The notes under the pieces were generated by a model that had not been told where the DNA came from, ran no database searches, and worked only from the letters and a program-made list of their open reading frames with translations. A program made the position numbers and the translations under genes. A DNA stretch of 64,000 bases from Rhodocytophaga rosea (GTDB taxonomy: Bacteria; Bacteroidota; Bacteroidia; Cytophagales; 172606-1), in assembly GCF_010119975.1 (NCBI RefSeq), contig NZ_CP048222.1, positions 3,366,501 through 3,430,500 of the forward strand. The letters run 5' to 3'. The first letter of the stretch is position 1; each line of letters starts with the position of its first letter. Shown piece by piece: positions 45,818 to 54,645 of this stretch.

Positions 45818-47560
45818 ATGAAAAATATAATCACCATAGTTGCAGGTTTTCTCCTGGCTGGTGCGGTCCTGGTGGCCTGTAAAGAGTCTTTCCTCGAAGA
45901 GCCACCCAGGGGTACATTTAGTGAAAGTGTTTTAAAAAACCGGGCTGGTATTGATGGACTATTAATTGGTTCCTATTCCCTGCTTGATGGGGTAGGAGGG
46001 CCATCGGGAAACTGGGAAGCAGCCGGTTCCAACTGGGTATTTGGTAACGTAACTTCTGATGATGCTTACAAAGGTACAGATGCAGGTGACCAGATTGAGA
46101 TTAATCCTATTGAGCGCTATGAGGCGTTGCCTACTAACGGATACTTTAATTTCAAGTGGCGTCATCAATATGACGGTGTATCCCGGGCAAATGATGTGCT
46201 GCGCCTCTTACCTGAAGCCAAGGATATTCCTGAAGCGGAACAGCTCCAGATTACAGCAGAAGCCCGTTTCCTGCGTGGATATTATCATTTTGATGCGAAG
46301 CGGATGTGGAATAAGGTGCCTTATATTGATGAAAACACAGTGAAGTTCACTGATTTCACTACTGCTAATGTTCCTAATAACACCGATATATGGCCACAGA
46401 TTGAGGAAGACATTAAGTTTGCTTACGATAACCTGCCTGAAACCCAGTTGCAGGTGGGCCGGGTAAATAAATGGGCGGCTGGTGCTTATCTGGGCAAAGT
46501 GTATATGTACCAGCGCAAATTTGCTGAAGCCAAGCAAATATTTGATAATGTGATTGCAAACGGAAAAACCAGTGGTGGTAAAAAGTATGCGCTGAATCCA
46601 CAGTACCACGATAATTTCAGGGTAACCGGGAATAATAGCGCAGAATCTGTATTTGCTGCCCAGACATCTGTGAATGATGGCTCAAATGGAACAAATGCCA
46701 ACTGGGGAGATATTCTTAATTTTACCTATGGAGGTGGTCCGGGAGGTTGTTGCGGCTTTCATCAGCCTTCGCAAAATCTGGTAAATGCCCATAAAACAGA
46801 TGCAACCGGCCTGCCTATGCTGGATACCTTCAACCAGGCAGATGTAAAAAGCGACCAGGGGGTGCTTGCCACCCAGACCTTTGAGCCATACCAGGGTAGC
46901 CTGGATCCCCGGCTTGATTGGTCAGTAGGCCGCAGAGGTATTCCCCACTTAGACTGGGGCAATCACCCTGGTGCTTCCTGGATCCGCGACCAGGTATATG
47001 CCGGTCCATACAGCCCTAAGAAAAACCATTATTACCAATCGGATCTTGGCAAAAACACAGATGGGTCCAGCTGGACTAGTGGGTTAACCAATATTAATAT
47101 TAACCTCATGCGTTTTGCAGATGTGTTGCTGATGGCTGCTGAAGCTGAAGTAGAGGCAGGAAGTTTAGAACAAGCCAGAGCATATGTGAATCTGATAAGA
47201 GAGCGAGCTAAAAATCCGGAAGGCTTTGTAAAGAAAGCCGATGGTACGCCTGCTGCAAATTATGTGATCAATACCTATACTGCTCCATGGGCTGATCAGG
47301 AAACAGCTCGTAAGGCTGTACGCTTTGAGAGAAGGCTGGAGCTGGCTATGGAAGGTCACCGCTTCTTCGACTTAGTCCGCTGGGGTATTGCTGCCGAAAC
47401 GATCAATGCTTACCTGGCCAAAGAGAAGACTTTACGCCAGTACCTGATTGGAGCTACATTTACTGCCGGAGTTGATGAATACTTCCCTATTCCTGAACAG
47501 CAGATTGTACTAAGTACAGTAAATGGACAACCTACCTTGCAGCAAAATCCGGGTTATTAA
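45818..47560 (+). CDS. SusD/RagB family nutrient-binding lipoprotein
   Basis: 580 residues, lipoprotein signal (LLAGAVLVACKES, Cys about 21). The N-terminal SusD-like part (FLEEPPRGTFSESVLKN), the TPR-type helices (ITAEARFLRGYYHFDAKRMW at about 145-165, AAGAYLGKVYMYQRKFAEAKQIFDNVI) and the RagB C-terminal part (VRFERRLELAMEGHRFFDLVRWG) are all present. It pairs with the SusC gene before it. A Cys pair in GGPGGCCGFHQP (about 310) is not a general family feature. A strong terminator follows at 47706-47744. Confidence 0.95.
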   Translation: MKNIITIVAGFLLAGAVLVACKESFLEEPPRGTFSESVLKNRAGIDGLLIGSYSLLDGVGGPSGNWEAAGSNWVFGNVTSDDAYKGTDAGDQIEINPIERYEALPTNGYFNFKWRHQYDGVSRANDVLRLLPEAKDIPEAEQLQITAEARFLRGYYHFDAKRMWNKVPYIDENTVKFTDFTTANVPNNTDIWPQIEEDIKFAYDNLPETQLQVGRVNKWAAGAYLGKVYMYQRKFAEAKQIFDNVIANGKTSGGKKYALNPQYHDNFRVTGNNSAESVFAAQTSVNDGSNGTNANWGDILNFTYGGGPGGCCGFHQPSQNLVNAHKTDATGLPMLDTFNQADVKSDQGVLATQTFEPYQGSLDPRLDWSVGRRGIPHLDWGNHPGASWIRDQVYAGPYSPKKNHYYQSDLGKNTDGSSWTSGLTNININLMRFADVLLMAAEAEVEAGSLEQARAYVNLIRERAKNPEGFVKKADGTPAANYVINTYTAPWADQETARKAVRFERRLELAMEGHRFFDLVRWGIAAETINAYLAKEKTLRQYLIGATFTAGVDEYFPIPEQQIVLSTVNGQPTLQQNPGY

Positions 47561-47705
47561 AGTCACCTGTACTAGCTTTATGAGCTGACAATTGAAACAA
47601 GAGATATTTAAATATATGCCAGGGGGTATACCTGCCTTTGCTTTGGTAGAAATAATGATTCTCTCCAGGTTTATCAGCCGGTAAAAAATAGGGACACTCC
47701 CTATA

Positions 47706-47744
47706 AAACAAAAGTTCTGCCCTCGTAAGGCAGAACTTTTGTTT
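47706..47744. terminator. Terminator after susD, usable on both strands
   Basis: Perfect 16-bp stem (47706-47721 with 47729-47744), loop CTCGTAA. GC-rich inner half, A-run and T-run outside. It separates susD from the convergent gene ending at 47783. Confidence 0.9.
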
Positions 47745-47782
47745 ATGATATAAAGAAGGGCTTTAGTTTTAATACAATTGCT

Positions 47783-48232
47783 TTAACTCTTCTTAAACTT
47801 AACAGGATTAACCAGTTTGAAGCCGGGGTTTGCATAACTATAGGTATGCATATTTTCACTGCTAAACTGTTCTTCCAGCTTAAATGGCCCTATATTGCAT
47901 AATCTCTTACTATCTATCGTAATTTCATACATAGCACCACTTACCGACTTGTACGGAATGTGGTAAATATACATATTTAACCCATTTACAATTCCATAGG
48001 GAAAGCGGTTAGAGATCTGAAAAGCCTGGGCTTGATGTGTGCCTTTCTCTTTTATCTGCAAATCTATTACTTCATAACTAATGTTCTGATGAAGCTGAAC
48101 AGAGATATAAATATGGAGGGAATCGCTTCCTTTTGATTTAGAAAAAGCAATGTAAAAATCGTTTGGATTCTGCGCAGTAGCAAAAAAACATAAAGACTGA
48201 AATAAAAAAACAAAGAATAGTATTCTTTTCAT
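47783..48232 (-). CDS. Secreted protein of unknown function
   Basis: 149 residues with a clear signal peptide (ILFFVFLFQSLCFFATAQ). The mature part is beta-rich (FYIAFSKSKGSDSLHIYISVQLHQNISYEVIDLQIKE in two halves: FYIAFSKSKGSDSLHIYI, then SVQLHQNISYEVIDLQIKE) and has one Cys (KRLCNIGPF). I do not recognise a family. It stands alone between convergent susD and the divergent sigma factor gene. Confidence 0.65.
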   Translation of the reverse strand: MKRILFFVFLFQSLCFFATAQNPNDFYIAFSKSKGSDSLHIYISVQLHQNISYEVIDLQIKEKGTHQAQAFQISNRFPYGIVNGLNMYIYHIPYKSVSGAMYEITIDSKRLCNIGPFKLEEQFSSENMHTYSYANPGFKLVNPVKFKKS

Positions 48233-48425
48233 AAATTATTGACTGTTACCAGCTAATATCAAAAACTGCAAATTATTATCATACAAATAAGCACAATTAT
48301 GAATGCTTTTTGCTGGAAAGATGTATATTATCTTACACAAGAGATGAACCCTTCATATCTGCTGGAGGTTACTATTTTAGAGTAAAACAAAAATATTTGC
48401 AGCATACATTCGTCTACAGTTTTAC

Positions 48426-49004
48426 ATGAAAGCAGCACTTACTATAACTCCGGAAGTTCAGCTCCGGAATAATGAAACAATCAGGCAGACTTTTCAGCAG
48501 GAAAAAAACCGGCTGCTTGCTTTTATTCGTAAAAGAGTAGCCGACCAGACAGATGCAGAAGATATACTACAGGATGTTTTTTTCCAGTTTACGGAAAGTT
48601 TAAGTTTACCTGTCCCTATCGAAAAAGTTACTTCCTGGCTGTTCAGGGTAGCCAGAAATAAGATTATTGACCGTTACCGCAAGCGGAAACCCGAATCGTT
48701 AGACAAGCATTTTCATACGCCGGAAGATGATGAATCGCTGAGTCTGACAGATATTCTTACAGATGCGCAGGACAGTCCGGAAGATATGTATACCCGTGAA
48801 CTGATCTGGACACAGCTGGCAGCAGCTCTGGAAGAATTACCTGTGGAACAGCGCCAGGTATTTGTGTGGCACGAACTGGAAAATAAAAGTTTTAAGGAGA
48901 TTGCCGAAATGACAGGAGCAACTGTAAATACCCTGCTCTCCCGGAAAAGATATGCCGTATTATATCTGCGCAAACGTCTGCAGGATGCGTATAATGATCT
49001 GTAA
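48426..49004 (+). CDS. ECF-type RNA polymerase sigma factor
   Basis: 192 residues. Sigma region 2 about 22-95 (QQEKNRLLAFIRKRVADQTDAEDILQDVF, SWLFRVARNKIIDRYRKRKPESL in two parts) and region 4 about 128-185 (LAAALEELPVEQRQVFVWHELENKSFKEIAEMTG, VNTLLSRKRYAVLYLRKRL). The spacing fits sigma-70 group 4. No FecR-type anti-sigma is adjacent; a small two-helix membrane protein follows 108 bp downstream and may play that part or be a target. Activating signal unknown. Confidence 0.92.
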   Translation: MKAALTITPEVQLRNNETIRQTFQQEKNRLLAFIRKRVADQTDAEDILQDVFFQFTESLSLPVPIEKVTSWLFRVARNKIIDRYRKRKPESLDKHFHTPEDDESLSLTDILTDAQDSPEDMYTRELIWTQLAAALEELPVEQRQVFVWHELENKSFKEIAEMTGATVNTLLSRKRYAVLYLRKRLQDAYNDL

Positions 49005-49112
49005 TCTACATTTTATCGTATAGGATTGTGGAAAATTGCATAGGTATTCTGTAGAAGCAGGAATATATAATAATTAAAAGATTTTTTAGTACAAATTATA
49101 AATATAGAAAAT

Positions 49113-49517
49113 ATGAAAAGTGGATGGATTTCCCGGGCAGCAAAGATTACTGCTTTGGTTGTGCTGAGTATTGCTGGAATGGGTTTTTTACTGATGGTAT
49201 TATGGAATGTGCTGATACCAGATATTTTTAATGGTCCGCAGATCACATTCATGCAATCTCTGGGTCTATTGCTGCTAAGCCGATTATTATTTATGGGTTT
49301 CAAACCCTGGGGCTGGAAACAAAATTATGTGGCCAAAAGTGAATACTGGCGCAAAAAGTTTGAAGAGAAAGTAGCAAATATGCCCCCAGAGCAACGGGAA
49401 AAAATTAAACAAGCCTATGCCCGCAGGTGTGGAGGCTGGTACCGAGAACAAAACAAGCAAGAGGAAATTACAAGTGTTCCACAAACGCCTACCCAGGAAT
49501 ACTCACAAGTTCGCTAA
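49113..49517 (+). CDS. Small membrane protein downstream of the sigma factor
   Basis: 134 residues. Two hydrophobic helices (about 9-32, KITALVVLSIAGMGFLLMVL; about 46-60, MQSLGLLLLSRLLFM), then a charged cytoplasmic or periplasmic tail with WRKKFEEKVANMPPEQREKIKQAY, a helix-forming stretch with the NMPPEQRE theme seen in small proteins beside ECF sigma genes in Bacteroidota. It may act as a regulator of the sigma factor (inference from position). There is no ZAS or RsgI motif. Confidence 0.65.
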   Translation: MKSGWISRAAKITALVVLSIAGMGFLLMVLWNVLIPDIFNGPQITFMQSLGLLLLSRLLFMGFKPWGWKQNYVAKSEYWRKKFEEKVANMPPEQREKIKQAYARRCGGWYREQNKQEEITSVPQTPTQEYSQVR

Positions 49518-49546
49518 ACAAGATATAAAGTTAAATTACTAAATAT

Positions 49547-50143
49547 TTAAGCTTGTTTGCTCCGGATACGGCTTAGGGTTTCTGGAGTTATACCTAGATA
49601 AGAAGCAATATGCAATAAAGGAACCCGCTGAAGCATCTGTGGATACTTTTCCAGTAAGTTCCGGTAGCGAATTTCCGGGGAGTCCAGAAGAAAAGATTCT
49701 TCCCGCAATGTTTTCCGATTAAACATTCCTTCTATCATGATACGTCCGATTTTTTGCCATTTAGGATATTGGTCAAATAAATGGAGAAGCAGCGACCGGC
49801 TGAAACAAACCAGGGTAACTGGTTCCATGGATACTATATTAAATCTGGCTGGCAATATAGCCATATAGCTATGGTATGCGCCTGTCGCCATAGATTCAAA
49901 ATTGAAATCGTTGCTTACTTCTCGTCCGTCTACCAGATAATAGTGCCGTACATAGCCTTGTATAATAATAGCGCATTGCGTACAAATTTCACCTTGCCTG
50001 AGAAAATGCTCTTTCTTTTGTAAGGTTTTTACTTTAGCTTCACTGGCAAAAGCTTCCCATTCTTCATCACTGAGTGGCACAATTTTATCTAAATAAGACC
50101 TTGCTTTTGCCAAGGCTTGCAGGGTTGATAAAGGCGCTTGCAT
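49547..50143 (-). CDS. Crp/Fnr family transcriptional regulator
   Basis: About 198 residues from ATG 50143 (MQAPLSTLQALAKARSYLDKI in part); an in-frame GTG at 50170 adds nine residues. Cyclic-nucleotide-binding-like N-domain (about 20-125, FLRQGEICTQCAIIIQGYVRHYYL) and a short C-terminal HTH (YPQMLQRVPLLHIASYLGITPETLSRIRSK). There is no Fnr-type Cys cluster, and the cNMP phosphate-binding motif is degenerate, as is usual in this Bacteroidota branch. Neighbouring genes give no clear target. Confidence 0.88.
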   Translation of the reverse strand: MQAPLSTLQALAKARSYLDKIVPLSDEEWEAFASEAKVKTLQKKEHFLRQGEICTQCAIIIQGYVRHYYLVDGREVSNDFNFESMATGAYHSYMAILPARFNIVSMEPVTLVCFSRSLLLHLFDQYPKWQKIGRIMIEGMFNRKTLREESFLLDSPEIRYRNLLEKYPQMLQRVPLLHIASYLGITPETLSRIRSKQA

Positions 50144-50226
50144 GCTTCCTAAAGAATGTGATGGCCACACACGTATCTGATATTAGATATGTAAATGAAT
50201 ATCAGCAGATTGGGAAGCGAAGGATA

Positions 50227-50451
50227 TTATACTTTTTTAGGCGGTAAATCAAAAGCAACCGCATTGTGCTCAAAATGGCCTTTGTGAGAGCCATCGCAAA
50301 ACGGTTTATTCTTCGACATCCCACAGCGGCATAACGAAACAAGCGTACGGCCTCCCAAGCCATACGGCTGGCCGTTTTTATCTACGATCTCAAACTCACC
50401 TTCTATTTTTAGGGAACCATTATCGTTTACAGTAATTTTTGTTGTCGGCAT
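50227..50451 (-). CDS. CDGSH iron-sulfur domain protein
   Basis: 74 residues, one domain. The cluster ligands are in CRCGMSKNKPFCDGSH (about 44-59), the C-x-C-x2-S-x3-P-x-C-D-G-S-H pattern that binds a [2Fe-2S] cluster through three Cys and one His. MitoNEET-like proteins with this motif act in electron or cluster transfer. No signal peptide, so cytoplasmic. It stands alone on the minus strand. Confidence 0.93.
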   Translation of the reverse strand: MPTTKITVNDNGSLKIEGEFEIVDKNGQPYGLGGRTLVSLCRCGMSKNKPFCDGSHKGHFEHNAVAFDLPPKKV

Positions 50452-50655
50452 AAGAAAATCAGGTTTAGGTTACGCTTGCATATTATACAAAATAATCCAT
50501 TCCTACGATATCCGGAGAGTTTAAGTTAATGCCTGATCTATCGAAAACAAATAAAAAATTAGCTGAGTTCGTAACCAGTGCCTGTAGCCTGAAGGATTAT
50601 ATAATCATAGTTTCAGCAAAACCATTCAACCCACAGCCATTTGACCATCTTTTGC

Positions 50656-50931
50656 CTACTGGTTCTTTTCCATATATTCCTTGATTTTTCTTTCTTCCCA
50701 CTCTCCGGCAATAGGAGAGAAACTACTAAAGGTAGAAAATGCCTGAAAAGCCAGACCAATTCCCCAGCCAAGCAAAGGCCAGTAAAACCACAAATGGTCT
50801 GGAGAAGTCAGCAGGTTAATAACAATAAGCGCTGTATTGATAATGACAAAAGCAATCAGGTTTCTATAAAAGTTCAGGCGCTTCTTTACGTGTCTATGTG
50901 CTCTTTTATACGTTTCGGGCGTTTCATTCAT
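50656..50931 (-). CDS. 2TM domain protein
   Basis: 91 residues. Starts with the basic helix AHRHVKKRLNFYRNLIAFV, followed by helix 1 (about 24-42), a short loop with SPDHLWFYWPLLGWG and helix 2 (about 48-65), then WEERKIKEYMEK. This is the 2TM family (PF13239) found in Bacteroidota, sometimes fused to LytTR or histidine kinase proteins. Function unknown; here it is stand-alone. Confidence 0.85.
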   Translation of the reverse strand: MNETPETYKRAHRHVKKRLNFYRNLIAFVIINTALIVINLLTSPDHLWFYWPLLGWGIGLAFQAFSTFSSFSPIAGEWEERKIKEYMEKNQ

Positions 50932-51175
50932 AGGATGGGTGCGTTAAATGATTGATACAAATGTATGTGCTCCTGTATGTAATAACATATTAATTCGGAT
51001 AAACCCTGCAAACTATGTGATAAAGCTGCGTATTTTTGGAATGAACTGAAATGGGACGGTTAGCTTTCTAATCAGAAAGTATCTGTAGACAGATAGGAAT
51101 TTATTCTGATAAAACAGGTGTATACTTGCGTCCTATTTCAATCGTATTTATTCTTTAATTTTTTAATTGCATAGC

Positions 51176-52453
51176 ATGTTTGAACCTCAAACCCTACCCC
51201 CTCTGGCCGAACGGATGCGTCCCCAAACTCTTGATGATTTGCTGGGGCAAACCCATTTAACAGGCGATAAAAGTGTACTTCGAAAGGCGATTTCTACTGG
51301 GAGTGTACCTTCTATGATTTTATGGGGACCTCCTGGTGTAGGAAAAACCACCCTGGCTTCTATCGTTTCAAGGCAAGCCAACTTGCCATTTTATACATTA
51401 AGTGCCATTAGTGCCGGCGTAAAGGAAGTGCGGGAAATTATTGATAAGGCCAGGTCAGGTGGGAAAGCTATTTTATTCATTGATGAAATCCACAGGTTTA
51501 ATAAGTCGCAGCAGGATGCCTTACTGGGAGCTGTAGAAAAAGGCGTTATCACCCTGATTGGCGCTACTACCGAAAATCCTTCTTTTGAGGTGAACAGTGC
51601 CTTGCTCTCCCGTAGCCAGGTATATACACTAAAGCCTTTGCAGGAATCGGAATTGATTCAGTTGTTGCACCGGGCCATGAAAGAAGATGAATACCTGCGG
51701 GAGAAAAATATCATTCTCAAAGATACGGCTGCTTTACTAAGTCTTTCCGGAGGAGATGCCAGAAAATTGCTGAACCTGTTTGAACTGGTGGTGAATGCAA
51801 ACCCATCCGACAAAGAAATAATTATTACGGATGAACGGGTGATGGAAATAGCCCAGCGCAAGGTAGTTTTATATGATAAAAGCGGGGAACAGCATTATGA
51901 TGTTATTTCGGCTTTTATTAAATCAATTAGGGGAAGCGACCCAAATGCAGCTGTATACTGGCTGGCTCGAATGATCGAAGGAGGAGAAGATGTAAAATTT
52001 ATTGCCCGCCGCCTGCTGATTTTAGCTTCTGAAGATATCGGAAATGCCAATCCGAATGCTTTACTGATGGCTACCAATTGTTTTCAGGCAGTAAGTATGA
52101 TCGGTTATCCGGAATCTGATATTATCTTGTCACAAACGGTAGTGTACTTAGCCTCTTCTCCTAAAAGCAACGCCTCATATATGGCCATCCGGCAGGCGCA
52201 GGCACTGGTGCAGGAAAAAGGAAGCTTGCCGGTTCCGATTCACCTCAGGAATGCCCCTACCAGACTCATGAAGCAACAAGGCTATGGCAAGAATTATAAA
52301 TATGCCCACGATTATGAGAATAATTTTGTAAATCAGGAATACCTACCGGAAGGACTGGAGAATACAAAGCTGTATGAACCGGGAAATAATGCCCGTGAAC
52401 ATGAACTGCGTAAAACGTTGCGGAATTTCTGGCAGGAAAAATATGGATATTAA
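51176..52453 (+). CDS. rarA: Replication-associated recombination protein A (AAA+ ATPase)
   Basis: 425 residues from ATG 51176 (MFEPQTLPPLAERMRP); a TTG three codons upstream is less likely. AAA+ motifs: Walker A GPPGVGKTTLAS (about 52-63), Walker B ILFIDEIHRFNKSQQ (about 98-112), sensor 1 LIGATTENPSFEVNSALLSR. The C-terminal RarA/MgsA domain (VIGYPESDIILSQTVVYLASSPKSN region) and the tetramerisation tail follow. The protein works at stalled replication forks with SSB. It is a single-gene unit. Confidence 0.95.
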   Translation: MFEPQTLPPLAERMRPQTLDDLLGQTHLTGDKSVLRKAISTGSVPSMILWGPPGVGKTTLASIVSRQANLPFYTLSAISAGVKEVREIIDKARSGGKAILFIDEIHRFNKSQQDALLGAVEKGVITLIGATTENPSFEVNSALLSRSQVYTLKPLQESELIQLLHRAMKEDEYLREKNIILKDTAALLSLSGGDARKLLNLFELVVNANPSDKEIIITDERVMEIAQRKVVLYDKSGEQHYDVISAFIKSIRGSDPNAAVYWLARMIEGGEDVKFIARRLLILASEDIGNANPNALLMATNCFQAVSMIGYPESDIILSQTVVYLASSPKSNASYMAIRQAQALVQEKGSLPVPIHLRNAPTRLMKQQGYGKNYKYAHDYENNFVNQEYLPEGLENTKLYEPGNNAREHELRKTLRNFWQEKYGY

Positions 52454-52546
52454 GAAATGATCCAATACCCATCGTTAAATTATCTGACTAAATGGTACAA
52501 ATAAATAGTTGAAATTGAATTTTAAAAAATAAAGAACCCCGCTTTT

Positions 52547-53257
52547 ATGATCATTCACCTGATTTCTGGTCCCAGAAATATCTCCACAGCCTTAATGTAT
52601 GCGTTCGCCCAGCGCCTGGATACAGCAGTACTGGATGAACCGTTCTATGGATTTTATCTGAAATATACCGGGTTGGTTCATCCGGGCAGAGAGGAAATTA
52701 TTCAATCGATGGAAACAGATACAGAACAGATATTCAATACTATTGCAGAGATAGAAAAGAAAAAGGGCAATGTATTTATCAAAAACATGGGTCATCATTT
52801 GCAAGGATTTGATTATACACCTATTCTGGCATATACCAATGTTTTTCTGATCCGGGACCCTGCGCAAATGCTGACTTCGTATGCAAAAGTAAGAGAGCAA
52901 CCTACCTTGCAGGACATTGGCCTGCAGCAACAAGCTGAATTATTTACCTGGCTGCAGCAATCAGGTAAACAACCTATTGTAATAGATGGCAATCGCATCA
53001 GAACCCACCCGGCAGCCGAACTTAGCGCTTTATGTTCTCAATTGAAACTTCCTTTTACAGAAAGAATGCTCCAGTGGCCAACCGGACCTAAAGCGGAAGA
53101 TGGAATCTGGGCCAGATATTGGTATGATAATGTGCATCAGTCTACAAGTTTTAGCCCGCCTGATAAAAAAGTTTTATCATTGCCCGAACATTTGCGAACT
53201 ATATACGAGGAAGCATTGCCCCATTACCGGTTTCTAAGCAATTACGCTGCAAATTGA
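52547..53257 (+). CDS. Sulfotransferase-like P-loop protein
   Basis: 236 residues. The 5'-phosphosulfate-binding loop is replaced by HLISGPRNISTALMYAF (about 4-20), and the 3'-phosphate motif is FLIRDPAQMLTSYAK (about 100-114), the R-D-P...S pattern of sulfotransferases. LDEPFYGFYL and VHPGREEI follow the family of small bacterial proteins annotated as sulfotransferase family or branched-chain aminotransferase-associated. No signal peptide. The substrate is unknown and no sulfate-activation genes are nearby. Confidence 0.75.
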   Translation: MIIHLISGPRNISTALMYAFAQRLDTAVLDEPFYGFYLKYTGLVHPGREEIIQSMETDTEQIFNTIAEIEKKKGNVFIKNMGHHLQGFDYTPILAYTNVFLIRDPAQMLTSYAKVREQPTLQDIGLQQQAELFTWLQQSGKQPIVIDGNRIRTHPAAELSALCSQLKLPFTERMLQWPTGPKAEDGIWARYWYDNVHQSTSFSPPDKKVLSLPEHLRTIYEEALPHYRFLSNYAAN

Positions 53258-53278
53258 TCTAAACTTCTTGCAAACATT

Positions 53279-53467
53279 TTAGGAAGTGAACTTCGTATGC
53301 AAATTAATATTAGTTCCGCTGCCAAATGCAGATTGGATAGTGAGTTTTCCGTTGATTTCACCTGCCCGTTTATGAAGATTTTGTAAGCCCTTTTCCTGCC
53401 TAACAGCCGCTGGTTTAAAATCTTTTCTATTGACAGTTATGCGCAGAAGCAGGTTTAAAAAAGACAA
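53279..53467 (-). pseudogene. Remnant of a sensor histidine kinase C-terminus
   Basis: The 62-codon frame ends with GLQNLHKRAGEINGKLTIQS and GSGTNINLHTKF, the G2/C-terminal part of a NarX/LytS-type HATPase_c domain. Just before it, VNRKDFKPAAVRQEKG lines up with the family D-N-G-K-G-F-D-P...G-N-G but has lost the Asp, two Gly and other ATP-binding residues. Nothing of the rest of a kinase is present; the DUF4385 gene begins 8 bp away. It is therefore a decayed gene end, not a functional small protein. Confidence 0.75.
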
Positions 53468-53475
53468 ATTCTCTA

Positions 53476-54009
53476 CTACTTCTCATACTTTGCTTTATGC
53501 TCAGCCATGAGTTGACGGTAAAATATGTTTTCTCTGGCAGCTACCCATTTTTGCTTAAATATAGCCGCGGCAGCCGCTTTTACTGGGTCCGGGTCTAGAG
53601 GAAGCAATGCATCTGTTCGGGCTTTTTTTTCTGCTTCAGCCGTAGTTTCATGCTGGGGATTATGCGTGTATTTCCTTCCAGACTTATGATTAGCATACCG
53701 GCGGGCACGGGTATAGCCCATTTGCAGAAATTTTCTTGCCATATCCGCTCCCACAAAATCATGTATTTGTAAATATTCCAGGAACATGTCGTATATCTTT
53801 TCTGAAGAAACAGCCGCAGTTTCAGGATCTTTAAAACGCCAGTGAGGCAGAATTTCTGATTTATAAGGTTCTACCATAAGTACTCCTTGTTCTCCTTTGC
53901 CCACTCTGTACAATTCTGGATGCTCTCGGAAATTTACACCGAATAGCTGCTGGTTGTAATAAGAAGGCAAGCGCTGGTAGTGAGATTCTTTTTTACTTTC
54001 CATACTCAT
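53476..54009 (-). CDS. DUF4385 family protein
   Basis: 177 residues. The opening FRxHPELYRVGKGEQGVLMV, then EPYKSEILPHWRFKDPETA and FVGADMARKFLQMGYTRARRYANHKSGRKY are characteristic of DUF4385, a family of uncharacterised bacterial and phage proteins; this is recognition from memory. No signal peptide or helix. Rich in basic residues towards the C-terminus. It is divergent from pth with 75 bp between the starts. Confidence 0.8.
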   Translation of the reverse strand: MSMESKKESHYQRLPSYYNQQLFGVNFREHPELYRVGKGEQGVLMVEPYKSEILPHWRFKDPETAAVSSEKIYDMFLEYLQIHDFVGADMARKFLQMGYTRARRYANHKSGRKYTHNPQHETTAEAEKKARTDALLPLDPDPVKAAAAAIFKQKWVAARENIFYRQLMAEHKAKYEK

Positions 54010-54034
54010 TTTACGGAAATTCCCTACCGATACG

Positions 54035-54064
54035 TTGCATTCCCATATGCCAAAGGTATATTTG
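54035..54064 (+). promoter_or_regulatory. Bacteroidota-type promoter of pth
   Basis: TTG at 54035-54037 and TATATTTG at 54057-54064 with exactly 19 bp between them, matching TTG-N19-TAnnTTTG. Expected transcription start near 54071, 14 bp before the pth ATG at 54085, giving a short leader. Confidence 0.75.
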
Positions 54065-54084
54065 CGTTTTGAAAAGCTGAATCC

Positions 54085-54645
54085 ATGAAATACCTGATCG
54101 CCGGCCTCGGAAATATTGGCCCTGAATATGAGCTAACCCGCCACAATATTGGCTTCCTCACCTTAGACCAGCTGGCAGATAAAAATGGAACGGATTTTAC
54201 TACCGACCGCCTGGCATATACAGCCGATTTTCGCTATAAAGGAAAAAGTATATACCTTATTAAACCAACCACCTATATGAACCTGAGTGGCAAAGCTGTA
54301 AATTACTGGATGAAGGAGTTAAAAATTCCGCTGGAGCAGGTGCTGGTGGTTACAGATGATATTGCCTTACCTTACGGAAAATTACGCATGCGTCCAAAGG
54401 GCTCGCATGGAGGACATAATGGGTTAAGAAATATTGAAGAAACCTTAGGAACCCAGGAATTTGCCAGGTTGCGGTTTGGTGTTGGGGGAGATTTCCCCAA
54501 AGGAAAACAAATTGATTATGTATTAGGCAACTTTGATAAAAATGAATTTGCTGAACTTCCCCTATATATTGACAAAGCCAACGAAATGGTGCTCTCCTTT
54601 TGCACAGCAGGTATTCAACATACGATGAGTCAATTTAATAGCTAA
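54085..54645 (+). CDS. pth: Peptidyl-tRNA hydrolase
   Basis: 186 residues, the family length. Conserved features: GLGNIGPEYELTRHNIGF with catalytic His (about 22) and Asn, KPTTYMNLSGKAV (about 64-76), VVTDDIALPYGKLRMRPKGS with the catalytic Asp (about 94), and GGHNGLRNIEETLG (about 112-125). It frees tRNA from peptidyl-tRNA released early by ribosomes. It has its own promoter (54035-54064). Confidence 0.96.
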   Translation: MKYLIAGLGNIGPEYELTRHNIGFLTLDQLADKNGTDFTTDRLAYTADFRYKGKSIYLIKPTTYMNLSGKAVNYWMKELKIPLEQVLVVTDDIALPYGKLRMRPKGSHGGHNGLRNIEETLGTQEFARLRFGVGGDFPKGKQIDYVLGNFDKNEFAELPLYIDKANEMVLSFCTAGIQHTMSQFNS

